Below the pieces are notes generated by a model. The model did not search any database, was not told where the DNA came from, and saw nothing but the letters and a program-made list of their open reading frames with translations. Source: Oscillospiraceae bacterium (GTDB lineage Bacteria > Bacillota_A > Clostridia > Oscillospirales > Oscillospiraceae). Taken from it: a stretch of DNA of 6,832 bases. A program made the position numbers and the translations under genes. Positions within the stretch are counted from its first letter, which is position 1; each line of letters opens with the position of its first letter. This document shows positions 1 to 5,872 of the stretch, piece by piece. The stretch spans positions 1 to 6,832 of the forward strand of contig JAEDOJ010000082.1 of NCBI GenBank assembly GCA_016302015.1, written 5' to 3'.

Positions 1-495
1 TTCCCCGGTGGTCACCAGCGCACCCAGACGTTTTTCCAGCACCGCATCCGGGGTGACCGCCATGCCAAGCTGGCGGATAAAGGCCGTCCGCTCAAAAACA
101 GACCGTTCCACGCCGCAGAGAACTTTGCCGCAGTTTTCCCCGGTCAGCTCCGGGATGGGCGTTCCGCTGGCGGTTTCATAGGCACGAAAGGCGCCCATAG
201 GCGTCCGCCGCTCCGTTTTTCGCTCAATGGTGATCTCCCGACCCTTCCATTCCAGCTCTATCGTACCTTCCATGGGGCTGCCGTCCCAGGGTCTGTACCG
301 TTCCTTCGCCGGAAGACCCTGATTGGCGGCGTTGGCACGCTCAGAGGTGTCAATGCCATAGAGCATGGCCACCAGAAAGGCGCTCCAGGTGGATTTCCCC
401 GCCTCATTGGGCAGGCAGAGATAATTCAGCCCCGGCTGTAATTCCAGCGTATCATGAAGCTTTCCAAAGGAAGCCCGCATTCGATGTATAATCAC
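1..495 (-). CDS. YhaN/Rad50-like AAA ATPase (SbcC-type), N-terminal part, cut by the window edge
   Basis: The reading frame starts at a GTG (493-495) and stays open for 165 codons to the left edge, so only the N-terminus is visible. The protein opens with a strand typical of SMC/Rad50-type ATPase heads, followed by a Walker A motif, LPNEAGKST (residues 28-36), then AMLYGID and a region ending RSVFERTAFIRQLG. This is the pattern of the YhaN-like ATPases of Clostridia and Bacilli, which partner a metallophosphoesterase to process DNA ends. The GTG start is supported by AAGGGAGGT 6 nt upstream and by a 4-bp GTGA overlap with the stop of the upstream nuclease gene. The first glycine of the classical GxxxxGKST motif is a leucine here, while the catalytic GKST is intact. 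Coiled coils and the C-terminal ATPase half lie outside the window. The assignment to a SbcC/Rad50/YhaN-type ATPase is firm; YhaN rather than SbcC is inferred from the N-terminal motifs. Confidence 0.88.
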   Translation of the reverse strand, partial: MIIHRMRASFGKLHDTLELQPGLNYLCLPNEAGKSTWSAFLVAMLYGIDTSERANAANQGLPAKERYRPWDGSPMEGTIELEWKGREITIERKTERRTPMGAFRAYETASGTPIPELTGENCGKVLCGVERSVFERTAFIRQLGMAVTPDAVLEKRLGALVTTGE

Positions 496-1562
496 AGGGG
501 CACCTCCCTTCCGTCCATCAGGGACGTGACCAATTTCGCCGCCATGACAATTTTTCTCCGCTGCGCCTCGTCCCCGGCCTCATATTGCGCCTTCAGATCG
601 GCAAGGAAATGTCCCCGCAGAGTGTCCTCCCCCGCTCCCGCCCACAGGGTGCGGGACGGAACCGTGTGATCCCGGATGGACAGGCTGAAAAATTCCGGCG
701 AAAACGCCTCCTCCAGCGCGGCAACATTCACAGCGTCCGATTCCCCGGTGAGCAAAATTCGATAGCAATCCTTTTTGTGGTCTCCGGGGAGGGCGGCACG
801 AAGGGCGGCTTCCGGATTTTCCCCCGCTTCCACATCCAGAATTTCATATTTTCGGGTAAATACCGGGACAAACTCCACAGAACAGCGGTTTTTCTCAGCG
901 TTGACAAGGTAGACGCCCTTTTGCCCGCATTCGTCGAAGCCTCTGCCCATGAGGCAGCCCGGCCAGGCGCAGAGGGTTTTCCCGAATTTTTGCTCCCCCC
1001 GAAGGTGGATGTGCCCCAGGGCCAGATAATCGATACCGGATTGCGCAATCTCCTGCGCCGTTATGGGGTTGTATGCCGAATGGCTCTGGACTTCTCCGTG
1101 AAGCACCATCAGATTCAGAGCAGAAGGGTCTTCCACCCGGAAGTCCTTCAGCATAGGCGGCATTTCCCCTGCGGTAAACGCTGCCCCATAGAGATCGCAG
1201 TTCCACCGTTCAAGGTGAACCCGCTGCAACACAGGCCTGGTAAAAATATGCACATTCTCTCCCCACGGCTCCGTCAGGTAAGGAGAGGTTTCCGTCACAT
1301 AGTCATGGTTCCCCGGCGCAATGAAAAATTCAGCGTTCGTCGAGGCGAACAGCGCCTTCAGAGCTTCCGTTGTTTCCCTGTAAATCTGATGGCTGTCAAA
1401 CAAATCGCCGGACAGCAGCACCAGATCCACCCCCCGGCACAGCTCTGAAAGCTGATTCAGCGCAAGACGCTGTTCCCGTCTGCGCAGAGCGGCCTGTTCC
1501 GGAGACAGGCCGGAAAACGCAGAATCCAAATGAAAATCCGCAGCATGCAGCAGTCTAATCAC
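492..1562 (-). CDS. SbcD/YhaO-like metallophosphoesterase (DNA repair nuclease subunit)
   Basis: This 356-residue protein is a calcineurin-like metallophosphoesterase of the Mre11/SbcD/YhaO type. The metal-binding motifs appear in order: D-F-H (residues 9-11, in AADFHLD), GDLFD (52-56), GNHD (84-87), HGE (155-157) and GHIH (183-186). The family forms a complex with a Rad50/SbcC/YhaN ATPase and cuts DNA ends or hairpins using Mn2+; the ATPase partner is encoded directly downstream with a 4-bp overlap. An in-frame ATG at 1658 would add 32 residues, but they lie inside ymdB coding sequence and precede the first conserved strand. The GTG at 1560-1562 puts IRLLHAADFHLD at the very N-terminus, as in the family, and has GGGTGG 6 nt upstream. 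The gene overlaps the end of ymdB by 8 bp. The length is somewhat short for SbcD but fits a YhaO-like protein. The C-terminal region (about 260-356) is less conserved and probably serves partner or DNA contact. Confidence 0.92.
   Translation of the reverse strand: MIRLLHAADFHLDSAFSGLSPEQAALRRREQRLALNQLSELCRGVDLVLLSGDLFDSHQIYRETTEALKALFASTNAEFFIAPGNHDYVTETSPYLTEPWGENVHIFTRPVLQRVHLERWNCDLYGAAFTAGEMPPMLKDFRVEDPSALNLMVLHGEVQSHSAYNPITAQEIAQSGIDYLALGHIHLRGEQKFGKTLCAWPGCLMGRGFDECGQKGVYLVNAEKNRCSVEFVPVFTRKYEILDVEAGENPEAALRAALPGDHKKDCYRILLTGESDAVNVAALEEAFSPEFFSLSIRDHTVPSRTLWAGAGEDTLRGHFLADLKAQYEAGDEAQRRKIVMAAKLVTSLMDGREVPL
501..510 (-). promoter_or_regulatory. Ribosome binding site of the YhaN-like ATPase
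   Basis: AAGGGAGGT (510-502) lies 6 nt before the GTG at 495. It sits inside the last codons of the upstream nuclease gene and decides the non-ATG start of the ATPase. Confidence 0.75.
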
Positions 1563-2331
1563 TGATCGCCACCCTTTCTGTCTTGACACACTTCCCCGTG
1601 GTATCCTCCACGGTAAAAATACAGCCCTCCATTTTGCAGGCGCCGGGGGCCGGTTCATACCGCCCGGTCAGATCCCCGCGGAATTTCTGAATCGACAGCT
1701 CCGGACGGATGCCCAGCACCGAGTCCCGTGGGCCGGTCATGCCCAAATCCGTAAGATATCCTGTCCCTCCGGGCAGGATGCGGTCATCCGCAGTCTGAAC
1801 GTGGGTATGGGTGCCCCAAACCGCGGAGACTCTCCCGTCCAGCATCCAGCCCATTGCCAGCTTTTCCGAGGTCGCTTCTCCGTGGAGCTCCACAAAAATC
1901 AGTCTGGTATCAATTTTTTTCAAAATTTTCTCCACGATGAGGAAGGGGTTGTCCGGGGTGTAATCCATCCCCACCCTGCCGATGAGGTCGATCACCGCCA
2001 CATCCCCGAAGGAGGTTTCAAAAATTCCCCACCCCCGGCCGGGCTGCTGCGGCGGCAGATTGGCGGGGCGCAAAACCTCCCGGCTGTCCTCAATATAGGG
2101 CACCAGCTCCCGCCGGTTCCAGGTATGGTTTCCCATGGTAATCACATCTGCTCCGGCGTTCAGAATCTCCTCCGCCTGCCGGGGCGTCATGCCCACCACC
2201 GAGGCGTTTTCCCCGTTGACAACGCAAAAATCAATCTTCTGTTCCTTTTTGAACTTCCCCAGACGCTTTTTCAGGAACTCCAGTCCGTTTCCCGCCACCA
2301 CATCGCCGATGGCCAATATTCTTCGTTCCAT
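1555..2331 (-). CDS. ymdB: YmdB-family metallophosphoesterase (2',3'-cyclic nucleotide phosphodiesterase)
   Basis: The 258-residue protein is close to the usual length of about 264 and carries the full YmdB active site: GD (D10), NGEN (39-42), GNHTW (67-71), ELHGEATSEK with H150, and GTHTH with H175 and H177. Family members bind two metal ions and hydrolyse cyclic nucleotides; B. subtilis YmdB affects RNA levels, biofilm formation and motility. The reading frame extends upstream to 2475. However, MERRILAIGD beginning at the ATG at 2331 matches the family N-terminus, and the upstream extension would span the promoter and its -10 box. The ribosome binding site is weak (a GGGG run about 9 nt upstream). 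In Bacilli ymdB usually follows rny (RNase Y); here it is first in an operon with the SbcD/YhaO-like nuclease and the ATPase. No active-site residue is missing. The one visible variation is GDVVAGNG where GDIVGKPG is typical. Confidence 0.95.
   Translation of the reverse strand: MERRILAIGDVVAGNGLEFLKKRLGKFKKEQKIDFCVVNGENASVVGMTPRQAEEILNAGADVITMGNHTWNRRELVPYIEDSREVLRPANLPPQQPGRGWGIFETSFGDVAVIDLIGRVGMDYTPDNPFLIVEKILKKIDTRLIFVELHGEATSEKLAMGWMLDGRVSAVWGTHTHVQTADDRILPGGTGYLTDLGMTGPRDSVLGIRPELSIQKFRGDLTGRYEPAPGACKMEGCIFTVEDTTGKCVKTERVAISD
1569..1578 (-). promoter_or_regulatory. Ribosome binding site of the SbcD/YhaO-like gene
   Basis: GAAAGGGTGG on the minus strand lies 6 nt before the GTG at 1562 and inside the last codons of ymdB. 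It favours this GTG over the ATG 96 bp further upstream. Confidence 0.6.
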
Positions 2332-2367
2332 AAGACAACCCCAGCTTTCAGAATCGTATCTCATATT

Positions 2368-2396
2368 ATTATATATGAAAAAAGGAAATTCTACAA
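2368..2396 (-). promoter_or_regulatory. Sigma-A-type promoter of the ymdB operon
   Basis: On the minus strand TTGTAG (2396-2391) is followed after exactly 17 bp by a perfect TATAAT (2373-2368). Transcription should start near 2360, leaving a leader of about 30 nt before ymdB. The promoter lies just past the terminator of the upstream transporter gene, so the operon is probably transcribed independently of it. Confidence 0.8.
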
Positions 2397-2427
2397 GGGT
2401 AAGGAAAGAAAATCGGATGATTTCCCC

Positions 2428-2469
2428 AAAAAGCATCCCCCTACTGCCCAAAATTGAGCGTAGGGGGAT
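2428..2469 (-). terminator. Intrinsic terminator after the transporter gene
   Basis: On the minus strand a perfect 10-bp inverted repeat, ATCCCCCTAC (2469-2460 read as its partner strand) and GTAGGGGGAT (2444-2435), encloses a 15-nt loop. It is followed after GC by five T residues (2432-2428). It begins about 10 bp after the stop codon of the transporter gene. The T tract is short, but the stem is strong. Confidence 0.85.
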
Positions 2470-2478
2470 ATGCAAAGC

Positions 2479-3768
2479 TTATGCCCAGACGAACCAGATA
2501 TACAGATAACCTGTCAGGACGGCAAGGAAGGTGAAGGGCAGGCCGATGCGGAAGAACTGGCGGTTCTTCACCTCGTAGCCCTCCTTGCGAAGGATGCCGA
2601 TGGCGGCAATATTGGCGGAGGCGCCGATGGGGGTGATATTGCCGCCCAGAGTCGCGCCGGTAAGCAGGCCGAAATAGAGCACCACCGGGTCGCAGCCCAT
2701 GGTCGCCGCCATGCTGGTAACCACAGGAAGCATGGTTGCCACATAGGGAATGTTGTCAATAAATGCCGAGGCAATGACAGAGCCCCAGACGATGATCGTA
2801 TAGACCAGGAAGAGATTTCCCTTGCCCAGCAGTACCATCTTGTCAGCAATCCAGTCCAGCACGCCGGCACGTTCCACGCCGGAAATGATAAGGAAAAGCG
2901 AGGCCAGCAGGAGGAGGGTTTGATAGTCAATTTCCCGGAAGGAAGCGCCCACCTGCTTGAAACCGTGATTTTTCAGGAAGGAGTAAGCCCCGCTGAGGGC
3001 GAAGAAGAACAGGCAGATAAAGCCGTTGATCATTTCAGGCATACCGGGCAGGAAGGAGGCCACGATCAGCGCCACAATATTCAGGCTCAGCAGAACCGTG
3101 GGAACCTTATCCTCCACCTTGGCGGTGACCTGGATTTCCACCTTCTGACGCTGCTTGCGGAACAGGAAGACAATCACGGGAATGGTGGCCAAGGCCCCCA
3201 GCTCCACCGCCCAGAAAATACTGGCCTTGCCACGGAACACAAAGAATTCCATGAAGTTCATGTCCGCATAGCCGCCCAGCATGATGGAGGTGGTATCGCC
3301 AACCAGCGTTGCGGCACCCTGCAGGTTAGAGGAGACAGAGATGCAGATCAGCATATCCACCGGAGAAATTTTTAACTGCTTCGCCACTGCCAGACCGATG
3401 GGAGCGATCATAAGCACCGTAGCCACGTTGTCCATAAAAGCGGAGATCACGCCGGAAAACAGGGAGATAAATACCACCGCCCACATGGTGTTCGGCGCCG
3501 CGCGAAGGAGCTTTTCCGCCATAACGTCAGGCATTTTGGACTCGATAAAGAAATACACCGTTCCCATGGTGCCGAAGAGCATCATCAGGACGTTCCAGTT
3601 GATGCTGCCCGCTGCGGTCAGCAGGAAACCGGGGACGCCGCCCTCTGCGGACAAAGCGCCGTATACAAGAAAGAACACAGCAGACGCGGCGGCGACCCAA
3701 TGCCGCACCTTGGGCAGGGTGATCATCAGAACATAGGTCAGAAGAAACGCTATGACTGGTACCAACAT
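2479..3768 (-). CDS. ArsB/NhaD-type ion transporter (citrate transporter-like, SLC13/IT superfamily); candidate Mn2+ exporter
   Basis: This 429-residue integral membrane protein has roughly 10-12 hydrophobic segments and two inverted halves. Each half carries a matching signature: SAFMDN (109-114) followed by SSNLQGAATLVGDTTS (146-161), and SAFIDN (334-339) followed by GATLGGNITPIGASAN (371-386). This is the hairpin-loop layout of the IT superfamily (ArsB arsenite pumps, NhaD Na+/H+ antiporters, the human P protein, CitMHS). The first-half motif reads GDTTS where ArsB/P-protein members usually have GDPPN, so the substrate may differ from theirs. The start at 3768 has GAGGAG 9 nt upstream. The gene is alone in its transcription unit, with its own promoter, a yybP-ykoY-type Mn2+ riboswitch leader and a terminator. 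The family assignment comes from the sequence. A role in Mn2+ export, or in a Mn- or pH-linked Na+/H+ exchange, is inferred from the riboswitch. Arsenite seems unlikely because no ars genes are nearby. Confidence 0.88.
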   Translation of the reverse strand: MLVPVIAFLLTYVLMITLPKVRHWVAAASAVFFLVYGALSAEGGVPGFLLTAAGSINWNVLMMLFGTMGTVYFFIESKMPDVMAEKLLRAAPNTMWAVVFISLFSGVISAFMDNVATVLMIAPIGLAVAKQLKISPVDMLICISVSSNLQGAATLVGDTTSIMLGGYADMNFMEFFVFRGKASIFWAVELGALATIPVIVFLFRKQRQKVEIQVTAKVEDKVPTVLLSLNIVALIVASFLPGMPEMINGFICLFFFALSGAYSFLKNHGFKQVGASFREIDYQTLLLLASLFLIISGVERAGVLDWIADKMVLLGKGNLFLVYTIIVWGSVIASAFIDNIPYVATMLPVVTSMAATMGCDPVVLYFGLLTGATLGGNITPIGASANIAAIGILRKEGYEVKNRQFFRIGLPFTFLAVLTGYLYIWFVWA

Positions 3769-3777
3769 TACACATTA

Positions 3778-3783
3778 CTCCTC
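3778..3783 (-). promoter_or_regulatory. Ribosome binding site of the transporter gene
   Basis: GAGGAG lies 9 nt before the ATG at 3768. A nearer ATG (in TAATGTG) is out of frame with the transporter, so the 3768 start is preferred. Confidence 0.8.
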
Positions 3784-3801
3784 TTACTTTGATTTTGGTG
3801 C

Positions 3802-3838
3802 AAAAAAGAAGACCTTTCGCACCCATGTGCTAAAAGTC
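3802..3838 (-). terminator. Riboswitch-controlled intrinsic terminator in the transporter leader
   Basis: On the minus strand GACTTTTAGCAC (3838-3827) pairs with GTGCGAAAGGTC (3822-3811) around a 4-nt loop. The stem has 12 positions with one G-U pair and one A-G mismatch, and is followed by TTCTTTTTT (3810-3802). The 5' arm includes the 3' strand of the aptamer closing helix (3836-3830), so aptamer folding and terminator folding exclude each other. It may also stop read-through from the methyltransferase gene upstream. Confidence 0.88.
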
Positions 3839-3917
3839 TCGTTCCTGAAGTCAGGCGCATGACCACCGGCAGAACCGGGCGATTGTTGATCATACGTAGC
3901 AACTACTCCCCTTTAGT
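3830..3917 (-). ncRNA. yybP-ykoY (Mn2+) riboswitch aptamer
   Basis: The leader carries the conserved elements of the yybP-ykoY class (Rfam RF00080) in the right order. The closing helix pairs CUAAAGG (3916-3910) with CUUUUAG (3836-3830), seven pairs including one G-U. GGGGAGUAG (3911-3903) follows the 5' strand. A GUUG/CAAC arm and a CCGG/CCGG arm lie in the middle. UCAUGCG precedes a CCUG-ACUU-CAGG hairpin (3855-3844), and AACGAGAC leads into the closing 3' strand. The class binds Mn2+ at the interface of the two docked arms. Here the closing 3' strand is also the 5' arm of the terminator, so Mn2+ binding should prevent termination and switch the transporter on. The closing helix begins at the predicted transcription start. 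The call rests on recognising the motif by eye; no covariance-model score was computed. Confidence 0.87.
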
Positions 3918-3923
3918 ACTCCT

Positions 3924-3952
3924 ATTATATGGGAAAAATCTCCCGCTGTCAA
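3924..3952 (-). promoter_or_regulatory. Perfect-consensus promoter of the riboswitch-transporter unit
   Basis: TTGACA (3952-3947) and TATAAT (3929-3924), both exact consensus, are separated by 17 bp. The -35 box contains the TGA stop codon of the upstream methyltransferase gene. Transcription should begin near 3917, right at the base of the aptamer. So strong a promoter fits a gene whose control comes after initiation, by the riboswitch. Confidence 0.92.
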
Positions 3953-4773
3953 CAGGAGATTTCCACCTTTCCCAACTGATAAAAGGCAACTGCGCTGGCT
4001 GCCGCCACATTGAGGGAATCCACCCCATGAGACATGGGAATACAAACCGTGTAATCGCAGTCCGCAATGGTATGGTCGGCAAGCCCGTCCCCCTCCGTAC
4101 CCAGAACCACCGCCAGCCTTTCCTCCGCCATAAGCCGGGGATCGTCCAGAGCCAGAGAATCCTCCTTCAGCGCCATGGCAACGGTCTTGAAGCCCAACTC
4201 ATGCAGGCGGGTGTTCAGGGGAATGTCCTCCTCCAGATACGTCCACGGGATCTGAAACACCGTGCCCATACTGACCCGAACCGCCCTTCGATAGAGGGGA
4301 TCGCTGCCTGCGCTGGTCAGAAGCACCGCGTCCATGTTCAAAGCCGCCGCCGAACGGAAGATGGCGCCGATATTGGTGGGATTCATGATGTTTTCCAGCA
4401 CCGCCACCCGTCTGGCATTTTTGCAGACCTCCTCCACCGAGGGAAGCGGGGGACGAAGCATGGCGCAGAGCATTCCTCTGGTGAGATGAAAGCCGGTCAG
4501 TTGGGTAAGTACCTCTAACTCCGCCACATAGACGGGAACCTCCCCGCAGCGGTCAATCAGTTCCTTTCCCTTCCCCAGGGCGTGCTTCCGTTCCATCAGA
4601 AAGGACACCGGTTTGCAGCCGCCCCGCAGCGCCCGGTCAATCACATTGGGACTCTCCGCAATGAACATGGCGTTCTTCGGGTCAGCCCGGTTCAGTAATT
4701 GCACCTCGGAAAGTCTGGCGTAAACGTCCAGCTCCGGGGCAGAAAAATCCGTAATCTCAATGATCCTTGCCAT
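3949..4773 (-). CDS. SpoU/TrmH-family RNA 2'-O-methyltransferase (SPOUT fold)
   Basis: The 274-residue protein has an N-terminal substrate-binding domain (about 15-110, with FIAESPNVIDRAL near 37-49) and a C-terminal SpoU methylase domain with the three class motifs. Motif 1 is NPTNIGAIFR (131-140), motif 2 is LGTEGDGL (224-231), and motif 3 is IPMSHGVDSLNVAAA (245-259), which with motif 2 forms the trefoil-knot SAM site. Members methylate the 2'-OH of a specific rRNA or tRNA nucleotide as cytoplasmic dimers. The target cannot be read from this sequence; rRNA is more likely given the N-terminal domain. The ATG at 4773 has AGGAG 7 nt upstream, and the gene has its own promoter. It has no terminator of its own before the next promoter, so some transcripts may run into the riboswitch leader, whose terminator could end them. 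All motif residues are present. Confidence 0.93.
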   Translation of the reverse strand: MARIIEITDFSAPELDVYARLSEVQLLNRADPKNAMFIAESPNVIDRALRGGCKPVSFLMERKHALGKGKELIDRCGEVPVYVAELEVLTQLTGFHLTRGMLCAMLRPPLPSVEEVCKNARRVAVLENIMNPTNIGAIFRSAAALNMDAVLLTSAGSDPLYRRAVRVSMGTVFQIPWTYLEEDIPLNTRLHELGFKTVAMALKEDSLALDDPRLMAEERLAVVLGTEGDGLADHTIADCDYTVCIPMSHGVDSLNVAAASAVAFYQLGKVEISC

Positions 4774-4902
4774 AGCTTCTCTCCTGTCCTGTTTTCCCGG
4801 TCATTATACCATTCCCGGCCCCCGGTTGCAATGCTTAAAAAAATTTTAATATTTTTGGAACCTTCTTCCGTTGCCGCCGTCCTAAGAACAGAGTACAAAA
4901 AT
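4774..4902. other. Divergent intergenic region between the methyltransferase and DUF4349 genes
   Basis: It holds the minus-strand promoter described above and an AT-rich run (4835-4857). TTGCAA at 4826-4831 is its own reverse complement, so it could serve as a -35 box in both directions. Rightward, however, no good -10 box stands at the right distance, so the DUF4349 promoter is unresolved. Confidence 0.5.
4803..4831 (-). promoter_or_regulatory. Extended -10 promoter of the methyltransferase gene
   Basis: TTGCAA (4831-4826, 4 of 6 consensus positions), a 17-bp spacer and TATAAT (4808-4803) preceded by TGG, giving an extended -10 (TGnTATAAT). The predicted start near 4796 leaves a leader of about 22 nt with AGGAG before the ATG. 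Confidence 0.8.
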
Positions 4903-4907
4903 GGAGG
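4903..4907 (+). promoter_or_regulatory. Ribosome binding site that fixes the start of the DUF4349 gene
   Basis: GGAGG lies 8 nt before the ATG at 4916. It overlaps an upstream in-frame ATG at 4901, which therefore cannot be the main start. Confidence 0.85.
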
Positions 4908-4915
4908 TTATTCTT

Positions 4916-5821
4916 ATGAAACGTCGCATCCTTGTTCTGCTCTGTGCGTTGCTCCTCGTAGGGAGCCTGTTCACCGCCTGTTCCGCTGATTCAGGGGAAT
5001 ACTACAGCTATGCCGGAGACGCCGCCCTTGACGAGGAAGTCTGGGTGGAGGAAACCTACGCCAGCGAAAACTCCACCGACCAGCCCACCCTGCAGGACTC
5101 CAGAAAGCTGATCAAGACCACCTCGCTGACCATTCAAACCGCGGATTTCCAGAACTACATCGCCGCTCTGGAAGCGGCTGTCAACCAGTTCCAGGGCTAT
5201 GTGGAAAACTCCGATCTGCGCGGGACAAGCACCCATCGGGCAAGCTACACCGTGCGGATCCCGGCAAAGGATGTGGACGCTTTTCTCGCTTCCCTGTCCG
5301 ACAAAGGCGTTACCGCCTCCAAGTCCACCTCTGTGGAGGACGTGACTCTGAGCTACACCGACACGGAATCCCATCTGAAGGCTCTGAGAACCGAAGAAAC
5401 CAGTCTCCTGCGGCTGTTGGAGCAGGCGGAGACCGTAGCCGACATTATGGATGTGGAAAGCCGGCTTTCCGATGTCCGCTATGAAATTGAGTCCTATGAA
5501 TCCCAGCTCCGTCTCTATGACAACCTCATCGACTACGCCACCATCAACTTTACCATTCAGGAGGTTCTGCGGGAAGAAGAGATCATTGAGGAGAAGGCTG
5601 GCACCTGGGAGCAGATCGGCCACAATCTGAAGAATAATATCTACGCCGTAGGGGAATTTTTCCGTATTCTTTTCATCGGACTGGTTTCCATTCTTCCCTT
5701 CCTTCTGATTGTCGCCCTTGTTGTCTTCATTGTTCTGTACTTTGCCCTCTTCCTCCCCCGCCGGAAGCGGAAAAAGGCCATGAACGCCCGGAAGGACGAA
5801 AACAACCCCGAAAAGGAATAA
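4916..5821 (+). CDS. DUF4349 domain lipoprotein with C-terminal membrane anchor
   Basis: The 301-residue protein starts with a basic, hydrophobic signal peptide (KRRILVLLCALLLVGSLFTA) ending at a lipobox cysteine, C22, so it is predicted to be lipidated outside the membrane. An acidic, low-complexity linker (about 23-60) follows. The DUF4349 domain spans about 62-217, beginning RKLIKTTSLTIQT and including the conserved IPAKDVDAFL segment, a long helical or coiled-coil part (about 145-205) and the closing strand ATINFTIQEV. Near residues 247-281 there is a strong hydrophobic segment followed by a basic tail (PRRKRKK), which should leave the C-terminus in the cytoplasm. The function of DUF4349 is not established; members are cell-envelope proteins. 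The gene is transcribed away from the methyltransferase and ends at a terminator, so it appears monocistronic. No convincing promoter was found in front of it. The start at 4916 is set by the ribosome binding site and the signal peptide. Confidence 0.92.
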   Translation: MKRRILVLLCALLLVGSLFTACSADSGEYYSYAGDAALDEEVWVEETYASENSTDQPTLQDSRKLIKTTSLTIQTADFQNYIAALEAAVNQFQGYVENSDLRGTSTHRASYTVRIPAKDVDAFLASLSDKGVTASKSTSVEDVTLSYTDTESHLKALRTEETSLLRLLEQAETVADIMDVESRLSDVRYEIESYESQLRLYDNLIDYATINFTIQEVLREEEIIEEKAGTWEQIGHNLKNNIYAVGEFFRILFIGLVSILPFLLIVALVVFIVLYFALFLPRRKRKKAMNARKDENNPEKE

Positions 5822-5827
5822 AGAAAT

Positions 5828-5868
5828 ATCCCCGCAAAGCCTGACTTTGTGCCAGGCTTTACGGGGAT
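5828..5868. terminator. Bidirectional intrinsic terminator between DUF4349 and rqcH
   Basis: ATCCCCGCAAAGCCTG (5828-5843) pairs with CAGGCTTTACGGGGAT (5853-5868), a 16-position stem with one mismatch and a 9-nt loop. Rightward it is followed by CTTGTTAT; leftward by ATTTCTTTATT. It starts 7 bp after the DUF4349 stop and lies 5 bp beyond the rqcH stop, so it can serve both convergent genes. Neither T tract is perfect. Confidence 0.85.
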
Positions 5869-5872
5869 CTTG

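Noticed and set aside
585..1448. Long rightward open frame (287 codons) opposite the SbcD/YhaO-like gene
   Set aside because: It lies antisense to a gene with all metallophosphoesterase motifs, its product has no recognisable domain, and it is rich in Arg, Pro and His as expected for a shadow frame in GC-rich DNA.
1563..1658. N-terminal extension of the SbcD/YhaO-like gene from the ATG at 1658
   Set aside because: It would overlap ymdB by about 104 bp and adds residues before the conserved first strand. The GTG at 1562 has a ribosome binding site and the expected N-terminus.
2332..2475. N-terminal extension of ymdB to the ATG at 2475
   Set aside because: It would run through the terminator of the transporter gene and across the promoter, and it adds 48 residues not found in the family.
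2470..3375. Rightward open frame (301 codons) opposite the transporter gene
   Set aside because: The product is highly hydrophilic with many His, Gln and Gly, which is what the complement of membrane-protein codons gives. It has no ribosome binding site or family resemblance.
3769..3917. Na+ (DUF1646-type) or Li+ (nhaA-type) riboswitch as the identity of the transporter leader
   Set aside because: It was considered because the gene resembles Na+/H+ antiporters. However, GGGGAGUAG near the 5' end and ACGAGAC before the closing strand are marks of yybP-ykoY. A covariance search against all these models would settle it.
4871..4899. Possible rightward promoter TTGCCG-N17-TACAAA before the DUF4349 gene
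   Set aside because: Both boxes match poorly, and transcription would start within or after the ribosome binding site.
4901..4915. Upstream in-frame ATG at 4901 as the DUF4349 start
   Set aside because: It overlaps the GGAGG ribosome binding site and has none of its own; the signal peptide begins properly at 4916.
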